From NCBI GenBank assembly GCA_034440615.1, contig JAOTOM010002903.1:1-64000 (forward strand): a DNA stretch of 64,000 bases, given 5' to 3'. Below, in pieces: positions 23,524 to 35,395 of this stretch. Position 1 is the stretch's first letter. Every line of letters starts with the position of its first letter. The notes under the pieces are model-generated. The model searched no databases. It saw only the letters and a list, made by a program, of their open reading frames with translations, and was not told where the DNA came from. The stretch comes from Ashinkailepas kermadecensis (Eukaryota > Arthropoda > Thecostraca > Neolepadidae). A program made the position numbers and the translations under genes.

Positions 23524-24502
23524 TGCAGGGAATGTAGAAGCTGGCCTTCTGGCAAACGTAGCAGCAAAGCTTCCCTTTGCCCAGAATCCCCTGCCCCTTT
23601 CTGATGCAAGGCACCAAACAAACATATGGTTTTCTATGTATCTCAAAATCAAATGGCAACACCATCATGCCAGTCACCTCTATCATATTACCCTATTCTT
23701 GCCTCATGGCCTACTTGCAACTAAAAATACACAAGAAGACGAAGTAGTTCTCGCCCGACTTCGTTCTGAGCACACTAGGCTCACCCACTGCCATCTTTTT
23801 GATAGCTCGCAACCACCAATCTGCTCTTCCTATGGGGATATCCTCTTTGATAAATTGAAGTAGTACAAGCAATCCTATCTTAAGTTTTCTGTAATCGATA
23901 ATCACACTAGTCATTTAGCACTGATCGCAATGTGTAGTTTACTATGATGGTTGCAGGTTGTTTCTTTTCGTCTGTTTTTAATCCGTTTTGATCGACGGAA
24001 ATTTGAAGCAACATATATAAATATACAACCAATAATGAAATTAGGCGCAATGCGAATCGAAAGGGGAAGAAGTTTCGGCATTGAGTGGATTTTCCATATT
24101 TGGTAGTAGTTTTCCGATTAACAATTTTCTGATTATTTTTGTCGTCGGATAGGCTAAGGCTAAGTTCATGGAAAACTGGGAAAAAGAACATAATATTTGT
24201 GACATGAATGTTCTTTCATGATGACAAAATAAAGTCGCCCAAATCCGGGGAGATATTGGCATTTGGGGTACCTAAGGTTGATCGACCCAGGGCTGAGCCC
24301 CTCAACTGATCTTGCAATCCTACATCCCTGTCAACTCATTGAATGTGTCCGTTATCACTCTAAAAGGGGACTAATCACCTTCCATTTACATGCGCCTCAA
24401 CTGAATATCAGTCCACCCAACCTCCTCGGCAACAGCCATCCAGAATTGATACAACTTGTTCTGGAATATATAAAGGCTGCGGGTCTAACCCACGACATTT
24501 AG

Positions 24503-26005
24503 GACACAATATTCATCGGCACACATCCAACGAATTCCAACCGTTCTGCATTTGCTTGTTCGTCTGTCTGTTCGTTTCACTGGTCATTCGTGCATCTGTT
24601 CCCTTAACTGGCGGTTCGTTCATCCACACACACACACCACTAATTAGCTGCACTCGTTGCATGCCTAGGTAGGTGAGACTGCCATTGTAATCTGGCTAAA
24701 ATGCGAAGTAGATTTGCGCTGTTTTTTAAACCTCGGGTTCTTTTCCAGGTATTTAAAAACAACAATCCACGGAACACGACTACATCACCACACACAAGGT
24801 CGGGTTTGGGAAAATTCACCCCGACCTCCGCCTCGCTCTTCGATCGCAGTCAGCTCATTAATCTATCTGCCTTCGCTCAAATCGATCTACAACTGCCTTG
24901 TGTTCATCTCCGTTCGATTGAAATGCTGTACTAATGCATGAAATATCATCTCGTGTCTCTTCAATAGTGGTCAATCCGAGACTACGGGGAGCATAGACCT
25001 TCTTTTCGTCCGTACATTGAACCAGATTCAGTCTCTCTTCCTGCGCTGCTGTGCGCTGGGCACTATCCCCTTGCTCTACGGCTTGACCAAAACTGCCAAC
25101 ATAGCGTAACCATTGCACTTATACCCGGATTATGCACGTCCTTTGAACTTCGGTAGGTCTCTTGGCTCAGTACCGATGTATCTTCCTCTCGACCTCCTAC
25201 AGGGTTGGGATACAGATTTCCATAGGCATTACACAGGAGTACCCCCGTGGTCGCGTTCGCGTTCATGACAACTGATTACTGGTCTGTACCTTTTTGCCAC
25301 GTCCACAAAATAGCCTTGTCATTGTTACTTTGCAGATTCATGACTGACCATCCTGTTAAGAATTCGAAGTGATGTATCTCAATCCAGCTTCAACGTCCAC
25401 CAGCGATGGAGTCAAGGGAGATGACTGCACGTAGTGATAAACATTAGGAAATACAACTTGTACCCCAAATGTTAAAGTACAGTCATCAAGGCTACTGTAT
25501 TCACGTTCATTGATTGGCATTTGCTTCATTGGCCAATCTTTCCAATTATTGGAGGAAGCAATCTTCCAACCGCAAGGCAGGTATTACACTTACACTAACA
25601 CTTGTCTTCATGCACACTAAAGCAACAGGTAAGAAAAAGCAGCTCAGGCGACTATACAGAGCGTTTTATGTCTCTAAGACATGGCCCACATCAAGACTAG
25701 GACACAATGGTATTGTGAAACGGCTCGATATGTCGTGGAATGAATGGCTGATTAATGAATGAAAAACTGTACTGTTGTAGTTAACTTGGCTTCCTCATCT
25801 TGATCGACACATGAAACTATGCATAGATTATACATTTACGTTCATAATTTATCATACCATACCTACAATGCGTGAAATGACAATGCTGAGCGAAAACTGT
25901 GCTCAATTTGCCGTACTTATGCACATTTGAAGCATAACTATCCGGTTCATATCGCATTTCTTTCGCCACCTTACATGATGATGACAAAGCCAGGTGACGC
26001 TGGCG
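24503..26005. other. Unassigned sequence with a pair of overlapping minus-strand frames
   Basis: Two adjoining minus frames (25,266-25,063, starting MNANATTGVLLCNAYGN, and 25,118-24,858, with LNLVQCTDEKKVYAPRSL and ending VVDRFERRQID) look protein-like and could be one frame split by a shift near 25,110. I do not recognise them. The remainder is unique AT-rich sequence. Confidence 0.35.
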
Positions 26006-26180
26006 TTGATTTCTGCAAATTATTGGGGGAGGGCACACTGCATGAAGTCAATGCGAGGGCCCAAATTGATGGGGGGGGGGGCACACTCCATAAGGTCCAA
26101 TGTCAAAAGTTGAAATTATTGGGAGGGGGAAGCCAACACTGAGGGGAATTTGCCCCCTCAAAAGCATATAAAACGACACC
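26006..26180 (+). repeat. Dispersed G-run repeat W, copy 1
   Basis: Shares with 33,698-33,858 the blocks TTGATTTCTG, then CACACTCCATAAGGTCC or CATACTCCATATGGTCC, GAAATTATTGGG, GCCAACACTGAGG, and TGCCCCCTCAAAAGCATA followed by AAAACGACAC. An 11-base G-run lies inside. No coding capacity. Confidence 0.85.
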
Positions 26181-26764
26181 ACTGCCGGGTGACCGCACAT
26201 TCAATAAAATATTAATTTTTCATGCACGCTTCTTTGTGGACTTTGTTAAAGGGCCGTAAGGTACATCAATACCCATAGGCTGAGAAATGCGAACATACCT
26301 AGTTAATAACGAACATTCCTTGCATCTGTGGGTCGCATCTGACATAATTTGGATTGTAGACGACTTTTCTTTTCGAGACGATTAATACGAGGTGCAGGTT
26401 AACATAAGTCACAATACTATTTTGGAAATGCAGAAGCGAAGATGGGTGATTTATGAAATCCTGCATCGTCACTTGTCAGGAAAAAAGGAATATAAATATT
26501 TTAACACTACGCAATATATGTCTGCATCAATTTCAGTCAGTCATCAGTATCTGGTTGTTAAGCGGGCGCTTGGGGCTCTCTTGAGCCGCAGCACACTTGG
26601 CTGTGTCTCCGATGCAGTCGCAAGCGCCCCTGCCATGAGATGTGACAACAAATGCCACTCACAGGGTACCTCAAAATCAGTCTGATGGTTACACACATTG
26701 ATGCATTTATGCATATTTTTATACTGTGCAGCACTGCCGTCTGTGAAATTAAGAAATCAGAATA
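26181..26764. other. No gene recognised
   Basis: AT-rich sequence. A 97-codon plus frame at 26,392-26,685 has no family signature. Confidence 0.4.
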
Positions 26765-27681
26765 TTTTTTAGGTCAGGTACTTCGGTCCGAATTTCTTGG
26801 ATAAGCCGTTGCAGGAACGCATGCACCATGGCGGGTTGTGCTTGTGCCGTCAGAGATACAGCAGTAGCTCTGATGGCACAGTACCTCGTCCTCGCGCCAG
26901 TACACTACAAACAGGTGCACCGTACGCTGGGATGAGTCCCAGTGAAAGCCTTGAGCTGCATCCTGCACCACAAATGAATAATTCTCAGCGATATCTCACT
27001 GGACAATCTCTTCCCCCCCCCCCTTGGCAGTAGCCTTTGCGTAGGTGAAGTGCTGACCTTGTTTGTCAGCCACAAAGTGATGTCTGGTCAGCTTCATGGT
27101 TTGCTGGCTCAAATATCGCATGCTTTCCTCTTTGGTCTGGACTATTTCTACGAGTGTACAGCGATACGTGCTCATCCATGTTTGTACCTAGTCTCATTAT
27201 CCATGTCATCATCTGGGGCTGAATCACCTTCACTCTCTTCCCCTGATTTGTTCGCGAGGATAATCCTCAGAAAGTTCACCACCACGTCTCCACCAGGGCA
27301 GTCCTCACAGTTATACATCATGCAGTTACGGTTTTCCGTGCCACACACAACGTGATCGAGGAGGTCACGGTATTTGAGACCGCGAAGGCCGAGAGCGGAT
27401 ATGAGCAGTAGCTTTGGATTTGGATAAGTGCACACGCACACCGAGTGCGACCCGCTGCTGCCTGACAAGACTCAATGCTTCGGATGAGGGGCAGTAAATG
27501 TTAAGAAGCCGGTGTGAGGGTTATCATGGTTCTGCTTCTATAGATCATATACCTCACACAAGCTTCCCAAAACAAGCCTTTTCTGAACTCTACTTTTGGT
27601 TCCATCAGCCTGTCGCACCGTGACCCAGTCGGTCTTGCCGGGACACATCTGGCTGATCTGGTCCAACTCATAAAATAGCAA
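26765..27681 (-). pseudogene. Dead transposase-like gene of a family widespread in invertebrate genomes
   Basis: Minus-strand reading in order: YELDQISQMCPGKTDWVTVR, VQKRLVLGSLCEVYDL (stop), GFLTFTAPHPKH (stop), VLSGSSGSHSVCVCTYPNPK, LLDHVVCGTENRNCMMYNC with CEDCPGGDVVVNFL, LTRHHFVADKQGQHFTYAKA, a G-run with a stop, AENYSFVVQDAAQGFHWDSS, LFVVYWREDEV, CCISDG, then after a frame change MVHAFLQRLIQEIRTEVPDL. This order (ExCPGK, QKRL, SGxxGTHxVCVCxxHxN, CxxxCxxCPG, HHFxAxxQ, ENYSFxxQDxxQGFHW, ISD) is one I know from a common uncharacterised, mobile-element-like protein of many invertebrates that ends in a DDE/RNase H-like segment. The superfamily name is not certain. Two or more stops, a G-run insertion and a frameshift disable it. 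Confidence 0.72.
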
Positions 27682-28670
27682 TAGCTTTCACCCTGGTGCG
27701 TCCGTCACGCTCATACCTTTACTTCCGTCGCAGGCAGCACGGCCAACGAGAGTGAGCAGTGAGCATTGGGCACCCAAACAAGGCGCCACCCCTTCCTGAT
27801 ATTTCACTACATTCGCAGATTCATATTTTCGCGATGCAATAAATGGTTGTGCGAATGGTTTCTCCGCTATCAGAATGTGATGTCTATGTTGTGGATGCTT
27901 CTCTCACCTTGTAATTATTCATCGTAAGGTATAACTCATAAATCCTTCTACTAACACAATTTGGACATATTATGCCATTTATTTTTAAACTTTGACCTCA
28001 CGAGTTAGAATACTTCTGCAACACAACACTCAGGATCAGATAGCCAACATTTGCATCCCGTCACGCATCTCGAACGTTAAACGCCTGTATTTCAGCAATG
28101 TATCGTTTTATACACATATTCAAACATGTCACGATAAACCATCGTACAAACAGCCATGCATGTCATATTTAGAACCGATATGCATAGTCTTAGGGGTAAA
28201 ACCTTCTTTTTCTTCCTTCGATAAATAAAACATCAAACTTCATTTTTGCACTTTTTTCAAATCGCATTGTTACTGTCCCGAAAGAGAAAGCAGGTCACGT
28301 TACCTTAGGTCATGATGTCATGACTTAAAAAAATCCCGGAAACGAAAATTCTGAAATAGCCAAAAGATTACGTGAATTATTGTTAGGTCACCGACAAATA
28401 GCTTTCTTCGATTCGAATTCCTTTTCATTGAGTTAAAGGCATCCAAAACACCCTTGTTAGGTGACATCTCAAACATGTCCGAGACTATAATTCCTTGACC
28501 GTTGCTCTCAGCCTTCTAAAAATTGCACAGATGGATTCGGCTCATTAGATAACCCCACATAATTATTTCCATCAAAATATACAATATTGTGTTATTTTGG
28601 CCCTTTCACTTGTCGATTTGTCATGGAATGGGCCCTCTATGAAGGTCGCATAGAACAAATGGTCATGACA
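27682..28670. other. No gene recognised
   Basis: AT-rich sequence with short chance frames only. Confidence 0.45.
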
Positions 28671-30360
28671 CCAGGGGCGTCGCCACCGGGGGGGGGGGGG
28701 CGCCGCCCCATGAAATTTGAGGAGGCCCCTATCCGTAGGTACACAGGAAAAAGGTGAACAAGGAGGCCGACGGGACAGAAGATCATGCTGTCAAGGAGGC
28801 CCCAAGACTGGCAACGAGGCCCCCGGGAAATATAATCGGACCCCTCGGATAAGAGACGTAGGACAGAGATTGGGAGGAGGCCCCCAGGACGAAAAGGATG
28901 CCACCGAGAAGGGCAAGAAGCCATCCAGGTTAGACAAGAAGGCTTCCGATGGGTGGCAGGATATTCTTAATTTGGAAAACGAGGCCCCCAAGATGGAAGA
29001 GGAAGCCCCTACAATATAAAATAAGGACATATGATAGGAGAGATTTCTTCAGACGCAAGGGCCCCAAGATGAGAAAAAATGTCGCCGCAGAAATGAGAGA
29101 AGGCCATTGAGACCAGCCAGATGAAGCCAATATTTTGGAAGAGGAGGACCATAGGAGATAAGATTTGTGACTAGGACGCAAAAGGATCCTGCTAAGAGGA
29201 TAATGAGGCTCCAAACGCCGATAAGGAGGCCTCCAAGACGTGAGAGGAGGCCCCTAATTTGAAGAGAAAAAAAAGATTCCCCTAGGAGAGGATAGGAGGC
29301 CCCAGAAATAAAGAGAGTGCCAAAAGTTGACAACGAGGCCCCCAGGATTGCAGAGGAGGCCCCAATACGAGAAGGGAGGACCCAGAAAATGAGAGGAGGC
29401 TCTAAGACGGAAGAGAAAGCCAGTAAACATGAGATGAGGTTTTGGAGACGCAAAAGCAGGCCCCAAAACGGGTAAGGTTCCACCAAGATAGAAAAGGATG
29501 ATCCAGGGACGTGGCAGAAGGCACCTAATTCGGAAGAGGACGACACAAAATTGGAAATGAGACTCCATGAGGAATGAGGAGGCCCTTAAAATAGGAGATA
29601 ATGACCATTAGATAAGAGAGATGGCTCCCAGGCGGGAAAGAAGGCTCCAAAATGGGTAAGAAGGTCCCCAGGAAATGACAGGCCACTGAGATAGGAAAGG
29701 GTGCTCGTAATTTGGAAGAGGAGGCACCTGGGAGAGAAGAGGAGTCCACCAGGAGATAAGAGGCCACCCTTAAGATGGGCAAACATCGAATTAAAACGCA
29801 GAGCAGGCGGCCCCCCAAGACGTGAGAGGAGGCCCTTAACTTGAAAAAGAAGGCCTCTAGAAGAGAAAAGGAGGCCCCCTACCGGACTCGAGAGGATTCC
29901 CTCAAGACGGAGTAGGAGATCTCTAGGACCGAATGAGGCTCTGAAGACCGGAAGTAGTTCCCAGGAAATGAGAGGAGGCCCTTAAGGTAGGAGTGATAGC
30001 AGGTATGGAAGGAGGCGAAGTTTCCAAAATTGAAGATCCCCTCAAGACGGGTAAGGCTTTGCCAGGACCAAGGAGGAGGCCCACGAGGCGTGGCAGGAGG
30101 CCCTTAATTTGGCAGAGAATGCCCCTGGAACATGAGAGGAAGCCCCATGTCATGTTAAAGGGGCCCCAGGACTTAAGAGGAGGTCCTTCAAGACGGGAGA
30201 GGAGGACCATTGCATATGAAGGAGGGTAGGGCACACGAAGAGACATCCAAAACCGGTAAAGAGGCTCCAGGAAATGAGACGAAACCCCTAAGACGCGAGA
30301 ACAGGCCTATAATTTGCAAGAAGAAGCCCCTAAGAAATAGAAGGAGTCGGGTCGGAGTAC
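28671..30360. repeat. Degenerate array of AGGAGGCCCC-type units, 1.7 kb
   Basis: Starts with CCAGGGGCGTCGCCACC and a 13-base G-run. For 1.7 kb variants of GAGAGGAGGCCCC joined to AAGACG, AAATTGG or CAGGAAATG recur about every 20-35 bp. The units are too diverged for exact alignment by eye, but the alternation of AGGAGGCCC and an A-rich half is continuous. Frames of up to 165 codons across it, on both strands, are by-products. Confidence 0.85.
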
Positions 30361-31720
30361 TTTAAAATTACGATATGGGCCCAAAAGATCCGGCCGGGCC
30401 CTTAAAAATCACGCTGAGCCTGGGGGTACCAAAGTCACGCCCGGACCATAAATCACGGTAGGAGCACGACAGGTCGTACCGTGCCCCAGCAGTCTCATTG
30501 GGACCAAAACAAATGAAGCCGGGGAAACGAAAAACACTCCGGACATGGATAATCACTCTGGGGCTTCAACAATGACGCCAAAAGCCCCCAAAACGTATTG
30601 GACACCAACAAAAGTGTCGAGGCCGCTAAAACTCACGTATAAGGATCCAAGCAAATGACGTCGGGGCCCAAAAGATCACATTGAACTAAAAAAAAGTCGC
30701 GTCGTAGCCCTTGACAATCACACTGGGGCCCAAAACGTCGCGCTGGGGCCCCAAAAGTTGCAGCTGTCCCCAGAAATCAATTCTTAACCGGAATGTCACT
30801 CTCGGCCTTAAAAATCGGGTCAAAGTCCCCCCCACAAAAAAAAACGTGTCAGGGCACCGAACAAAAATCGCACCGAGAGGCCGAAGAATCGTACCGGGAC
30901 CTAAAAATATCGCGCAAGGACATTACAATAAAGAACTCGAAGTCCAAAACGTTCACACCGAGACTCGATCGAATCGAACCCAGCACCGGAAAATTAAGAA
31001 CAGGTCCGAAAAATATTACCCGGAGGGTTTTCTTCTAAGAAAGATGCCATCGGCTGAAAAACTCCTTCCGTGGCCGCAGTCGCATATCAAAGGAGAAATG
31101 CCCCTCCCTCCTGAGAGAGATAAGCTCCCAAAATCGTTCCAGAGCCCCCAAAAGTCGCGCTGGGGCCACCGAAATTCGCGTCAGTCCACCAGAAATCGCG
31201 CAGGGGGCTCCAAATAAATTCGGCGGGCCCCAGAAAACTCGCTCCAGCCAAAAAAAAACAGGAACAGGAAAACAGGAAGAACAGTAAAAACAGGAACAGC
31301 CAAAATCGTGTTGGGGCAACAGCACAACGCGCCCCGCAAATTCGAACTGGTCCCCCCAAATATCGCGCTCGGGACCCACAATTCCCATCGGTAATCCCAA
31401 AAATTGGTCTGGTCATTAAAAAATTCACGTCGGGCTCCCAAAAATTGGCGTCTACGGCCCCACATAAGCACAGTGTGACCACAAAAATCGCATCGGTATC
31501 CGAACAAAATCAAGCTGTGGCCCTCCAAAATAGGATGGATTCCAAAAAATAAATGTTCGGGTCAGGAAAATGGCTCTGGAGCACCGAACATATCACCAGA
31601 TGCCTTCACAAATCGTGTACGACCCCGAAAAAAACATACCGGAGCTCGAAAAATCGAGGTGGGAAAAAAACAGCCTGAGGCTCGAAAAAATCAGGCCGGG
31701 ATTCAGACTTTTTTTTTAAT
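30361..31720. repeat. Degenerate array of GGGGCCCAAAAATCGCGC-type units, 1.4 kb
   Basis: Continues from the preceding array with a different consensus: a G/C core (GGGGCCC, GGGCTCC), an A-run of 3-9, then TCGCGC, TCACGC or similar, every 25-35 bp. The same consensus dominates 36,435-36,720 and 42,660-44,480. A 130-170-codon frame on each strand is not considered coding. Confidence 0.85.
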
Positions 31721-31829
31721 CAGAAAAGATATACAAAAATTGCGTTGGGCCCAGGAAACTAGCGTTGGCTCCTCGGAACCACGCGCCTGGGCGCGATAAG
31801 TCGCGCTGGGACCCAGCAAAAATCGCACC
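31721..31829. other. Edge between degenerate array and satellite
   Basis: Transitional sequence with the last array-like units (GGCGCGATAAGTCGCGCTGG). Confidence 0.4.
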
Positions 31830-32525
31830 GAAGATTGAAGCGACATCGACCGAACGCGAGGTTCGGTTGCTATCGCTTCAATTTCCATAAAATGGGCGTC
31901 ATTAGACGTGGCTTGTATGGGTTGGCAATGGGCGTCATTAGACGTGGCAATGGGCGTCATTAGACGTGGCTTGTTATGCGGTATCAGACAGGTAAGCAAT
32001 CGAATAATTTTTGAAGGGCAATGACCAAGCTGATCCTTCGGTCACCTCAATTTTTTTCGTTTTCGCTCAAACCTACCCAAATCTGGTATCAAGCGATAGG
32101 CAGCGGTGAACATTCGAGTAACATTTCAAACCGGGGTATGTCAAAGTCAAAGGTTTAATTGAGTTCTTCAATGGCCTCGCGTTTCGTCGCTATGGCGTCA
32201 ATTGGCAGCAAATGGATGTCATTCGACGTCGCTTGTTGTGCGGTATCAGAAAATTAATAACTCGAAATAATCTCGACGGGTCAAAATTCAAGCTGATTTC
32301 GTCAGTCGCCTCGCATTTTTTTATCCAAGCCTACCGAGATCCACTATCAAGCTATATCTTATGGTGAACCCTCAGGTAACATTTTGAAGCTGGGGTATGT
32401 CAAGGTCAAACCTCAAGGTCAAAGGCTAGTTTGAAGTTTTCCGAAGTCCTCGCGATTCGTCGCCATGGGTTCAATTTGCACCAAGTGGTTGTCATTCCAC
32501 GTGGCTTGCGCCGTATTATAATGTT
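31830..32525 (+). repeat. About 270-bp satellite S270, locus 1 (about 2.5 units)
   Basis: Recurrent landmarks per unit: CCTCGCGTTTCGTCGCTATGG, TCAATTTG, ATGTCATTCGACGTGGCTTG, GCGGTATCAG, CAAACCTACCCAAATCTGG, TATCAAGCGATAG and GTAACATTTCAAACCGGGG with GTCAAAGTCAAAGG. It opens with a hairpin (31838-31880) whose inner arms ACCGAAC/GTTCGGT and outer arms GAAGCGA/TCGCTTC are perfect. Same orientation and unit as the array at 40,095-41,575. Confidence 0.9.
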
Positions 32526-33330
32526 ACAAAATCGAACAAATAAAAAGTGTAGTGGAGAGGATGTACGCTCCCCTTGACGGTCAAGGTGTGAGGTACGTTG
32601 AATAGACTAATATAAAAATATATATGGGTGAGGGAATCATGCAAACGCTGCTGTGTTCTATTAGTATTGGCAAAAAGAGAGGACCAGCATCCCCAACGTT
32701 TCACATTCGAACATTTACGCGTGCGAACATTTTCTTGTACGAGCATTTGCGCATACGAGGATTTGTGTATACCGAACATCTGCGTACTAGACAATATACA
32801 TGCTCCAACGTTTTCGACGTGAACATTTGTCTTGGGGTATTTTGCGACGCACACATCTGACGTCATACCCTCCCCAGCGTATACACTAGAGTGGATGTTG
32901 CCGACGGGAGGTTGGCCACAGTTCGTTGTTGCATATCCGGCGTCTTGCCGGCCGACCGCTGAGTGGCTGCCGGCGGAGGTGAGGGCGGAGCTTCGCGTAC
33001 ACCCGCCGGCACCGAGCTTCGTATTCCAGACGACGCACCGTGGTCGGCTTCGCCGTGATCAGGTGTCACGTGTCATGTGCCACTGTGCAATCGCACCGAC
33101 TCGGCGATCACCGGCCAGCAGTGTTAAAATAGTGGTTTTTCGTTAGGTGTGAGATGTCGAAACGAGTACAGTAGGATGTCGAATTTCGTGCTGGAAACCA
33201 TGTCATTTAACAGAAATTATAAGTTCTTTGAACACAATTCCGATCCAACAACATACTGATATGTGCACATTTTTCTTTTGTTTTGAGATACCTAGTATAG
33301 AGGTACTTATTTTAGTGATAGCAATACAAA
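32526..33330. other. No gene recognised; CpG-rich patch
   Basis: A CpG-rich stretch at about 32,880-33,110 lies inside AT-rich DNA and could be a promoter or exon. Overlapping frames on both strands have no family signature. Confidence 0.35.
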
Positions 33331-33382
33331 ATACCTATGTTAAACAATATCAACTGATATTGTTTAACAGACACATCATAGG
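33331..33382. repeat. Palindrome with 14-bp perfect arms and 2-nt loop
   Basis: GTTAAACAATATCA (33339-33352), AC, then its exact reverse complement (33355-33368). An outer stem TACCTATG/CATAGGTA extends it with a bulge on the right side. Confidence 0.95.
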
Positions 33383-33697
33383 TAATCCTTGTACCTGGAA
33401 CTGTGCTAAGAGATGTGAGTGCATCACAATCTGCAATGGTGAGTATCAGCATGATACTTGTCAACAAGATGCTGTTCGAAATTAGATATGAAGACTTCAT
33501 AACGACTCATCACGAAGCGGGATGTCATTACCCCGTTGGAAGGGATGTCAACTCACAGTCCAGAAAGTGGTATATTCCACCATATTTGACGAATAATGTA
33601 TCACTGCCGGCCAGCCACCATCCATCACATGCGCTGCACCTCGGTGTGGCAGAGAGCAGTTACCAGACAGGAGGGGCTTGGGGTTGATCAGGGGGGG

Positions 33698-33858
33698 TTG
33701 ATTTCTGAAAATTATTTGGGGACATGGAGGAAATGGGTAGGCCCGGATTTGGGGGACATACTCCATATGGTCCCATTAAAACTTGGAATTATTTTGGGGC
33801 ATAGCCAACATTGAGGAAGCACGTGCCCCTCAAAAGCATACAAAACAACACACATGCT
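33698..33858 (+). repeat. Dispersed G-run repeat W, copy 2
   Basis: Same order of blocks as 26,006-26,180: TTGATTTCTG, CATACTCCATATGGTCC, GGAATTATTTTGGGG, GCCAACATTGAGG, GTGCCCCTCAAAAGCATAC. Confidence 0.85.
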
Positions 33859-35162
33859 AGACAGTTGGCGCTGCATTCAAAACATTCAACCCTTAACTTT
33901 GTTGTCTACAGTGTCAACTCAGTCAGATTCAATATCAGATTCAATGCAACCTTCAGTTTCGAATTTTGATGTTATACTTATACGCAAAGTGAACAGGTAA
34001 AATGATTTTTGTTCCGACACGTTACAACACAAGTTAAAAATTACACGATTTTTAGCGTTTTGTTTTTGGGGGACGACGACTAAACAGAGACGGATCCATG
34101 GATGTTGATGGGAATAGCACAATTTCCCCGGGATGCCATTTCCGCGAATGGTCGCCACTGACACCGATTTTTTCCCAACGGATAACTTGACTTCAAAGAT
34201 ACGTAGTCGTTAGATTTCTTTCAGATGGCGTTGCGTCGTTCATTCAAATGATCGTCCAGGTAGCGCCACATGTCTATTTCCATTAGGAGATGAAACAACA
34301 AAGACATTGTGTGAGTGTGAAACATATCTATTCTGTGAAATCCTATTCTTTTCAACATTAACCGTTTCGTGTTGCAATAGGACAGAATGCGTCGTATTCT
34401 GGGCTGGAGCCATACTGACTATTGCTGGAATAACTCGGCTCCGGGTGTCACCGGCACCAAGGCGTACAACAATGAATACATCTGCCTGCACGCAGAAATT
34501 GAAAAACATACCGACCTGTCTGACCCAGTGGCGTAGTCAGTACTTGGTTTAGGGGAGATCATACGGAGAGTACCTCTCCCCTACTTCGTCCCCCCCCCCC
34601 ACCTCACCCCACTTTCCCGAAGCTGCTCGGATTTCAGGCATTTTCCTTTCAAAGAGGTAGGTAGGTAGGGGAGGCCGGGTCAAGTTGATACAATTTTGGC
34701 GAAACTCAAAATAACTCAACACTTTGGAAGGATAGCGAGGAGATAGCCACACCTATGTCCAGCCTAAACCTTCTAGTATCATCCCCAATAATTATTGTTT
34801 CGTGGCACCCGCTGGGCTTTCCACCAGAGGATGTGGCATCCTCTGGGCTTTCACATTGCGCAACTACCGGTTCATCAACTTACCCCGTTGTAGGTAAGTT
34901 GTTACTGACGATGGGATAAGTTGACAAAATGCAAGTTAAATAAAATATATTATCTACAGGTGACACTACTTTACGCCGTCTGAAAGGTCCATGTTTCACC
35001 TCCACAATAAAAATACTGCTTTGAGTCCTGGCTGACCATAGCTCATGGTTTATGCCATTTATGCAATGCGCAAACGTTCATTCCGTAGCTGCACCTTTTC
35101 CTTCGTTCAGTCTTTTCCGTCAGGTGATAAATTCTCACAGAAATATTGAAACCACATAAATA
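33859..35162. other. No gene recognised; includes a CAGTGGCGTAG repeat edge at 34,526
   Basis: At 34,526 CAGTGGCGTAGTCAG begins a C-run-bearing segment that resembles other repeat edges in the window. A GGTAGGTAGG stretch lies near 34,657. No coding signature. Confidence 0.4.
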
Positions 35163-35395
35163 TTGGTAGCTCAGTTGGTTAGAGCGCCGGCCTGCACTCG
35201 TCTCCCCTGTCCTGGCAAGACAGGGTTCGGGTTCGCTTCTCGCGCTCACATTTAGTCCCCGGCTGGGAGGGTCAGCTGGCAGCTGGCAGCTGGCCCGGCA
35301 ATGCCGGGGACGAGCTACCGGGGCGGCCGTGTCGGTGCATTGACGGCACGTTAAACTCTCGGTCAAAATTCTGCAATTGAACTGTAGTTCATAGA
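35163..35395 (+). mobile_element. tRNA-derived SINE of a second family
   Basis: A-box-like TAGCTCAGTTGG (35167-35178) and B-box-like GGTTCGCTTCT (35229-35239) at tRNA-like spacing, then a non-tRNA body with CTGGCAGCTGGCAGCTGGC, CAATGCCGGGGACGAGCTAC and GACGGCACGTTAAACTCTCG. The T stem pairs only in part and the anticodon arm is overlong, so it is not a functional tRNA gene. No flanking target duplication was found, so the boundaries are approximate. Confidence 0.6.

Larger units (their letters stand above)
23124..24502 (+). pseudogene. RNase H-bearing LINE (I/Jockey group) 3' end, rearranged
   Basis: Pieces in order on the plus strand. A degenerate RNase H start (YQDGSLRCGYY, 23,137 on) and a strand with IFTIRLP come first. 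Then VIFIWIPGHTGIAGN, the last RNase H block, has VEAG where the family has EEAD. Then VVLARLRSEHTRLTHCHLF and PPICSSYG, the conserved zinc-finger-like C-terminal region of I/Jockey elements, and after about 400 bp LLGNSHPELIQLVLEYIKA, the family's terminal helix, ends at 24,502. Between the RNase H pieces lie two adjacent palindromes (23,292-23,523) that replace normal sequence. Frameshifts, the missing catalytic aspartate and the palindromes show it is dead. Confidence 0.78.

Noticed and set aside
30711..31217. 168-codon basic protein on the plus strand
   Set aside because: Lies wholly in the GGGGCCCAAAAATCGCGC-type array; lysine/arginine richness comes from A-runs and CG cores.
28717..31528. 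Multiple frames of 90-168 codons in the degenerate arrays
   Set aside because: Present on both strands, follow the repeat period and show no domain.
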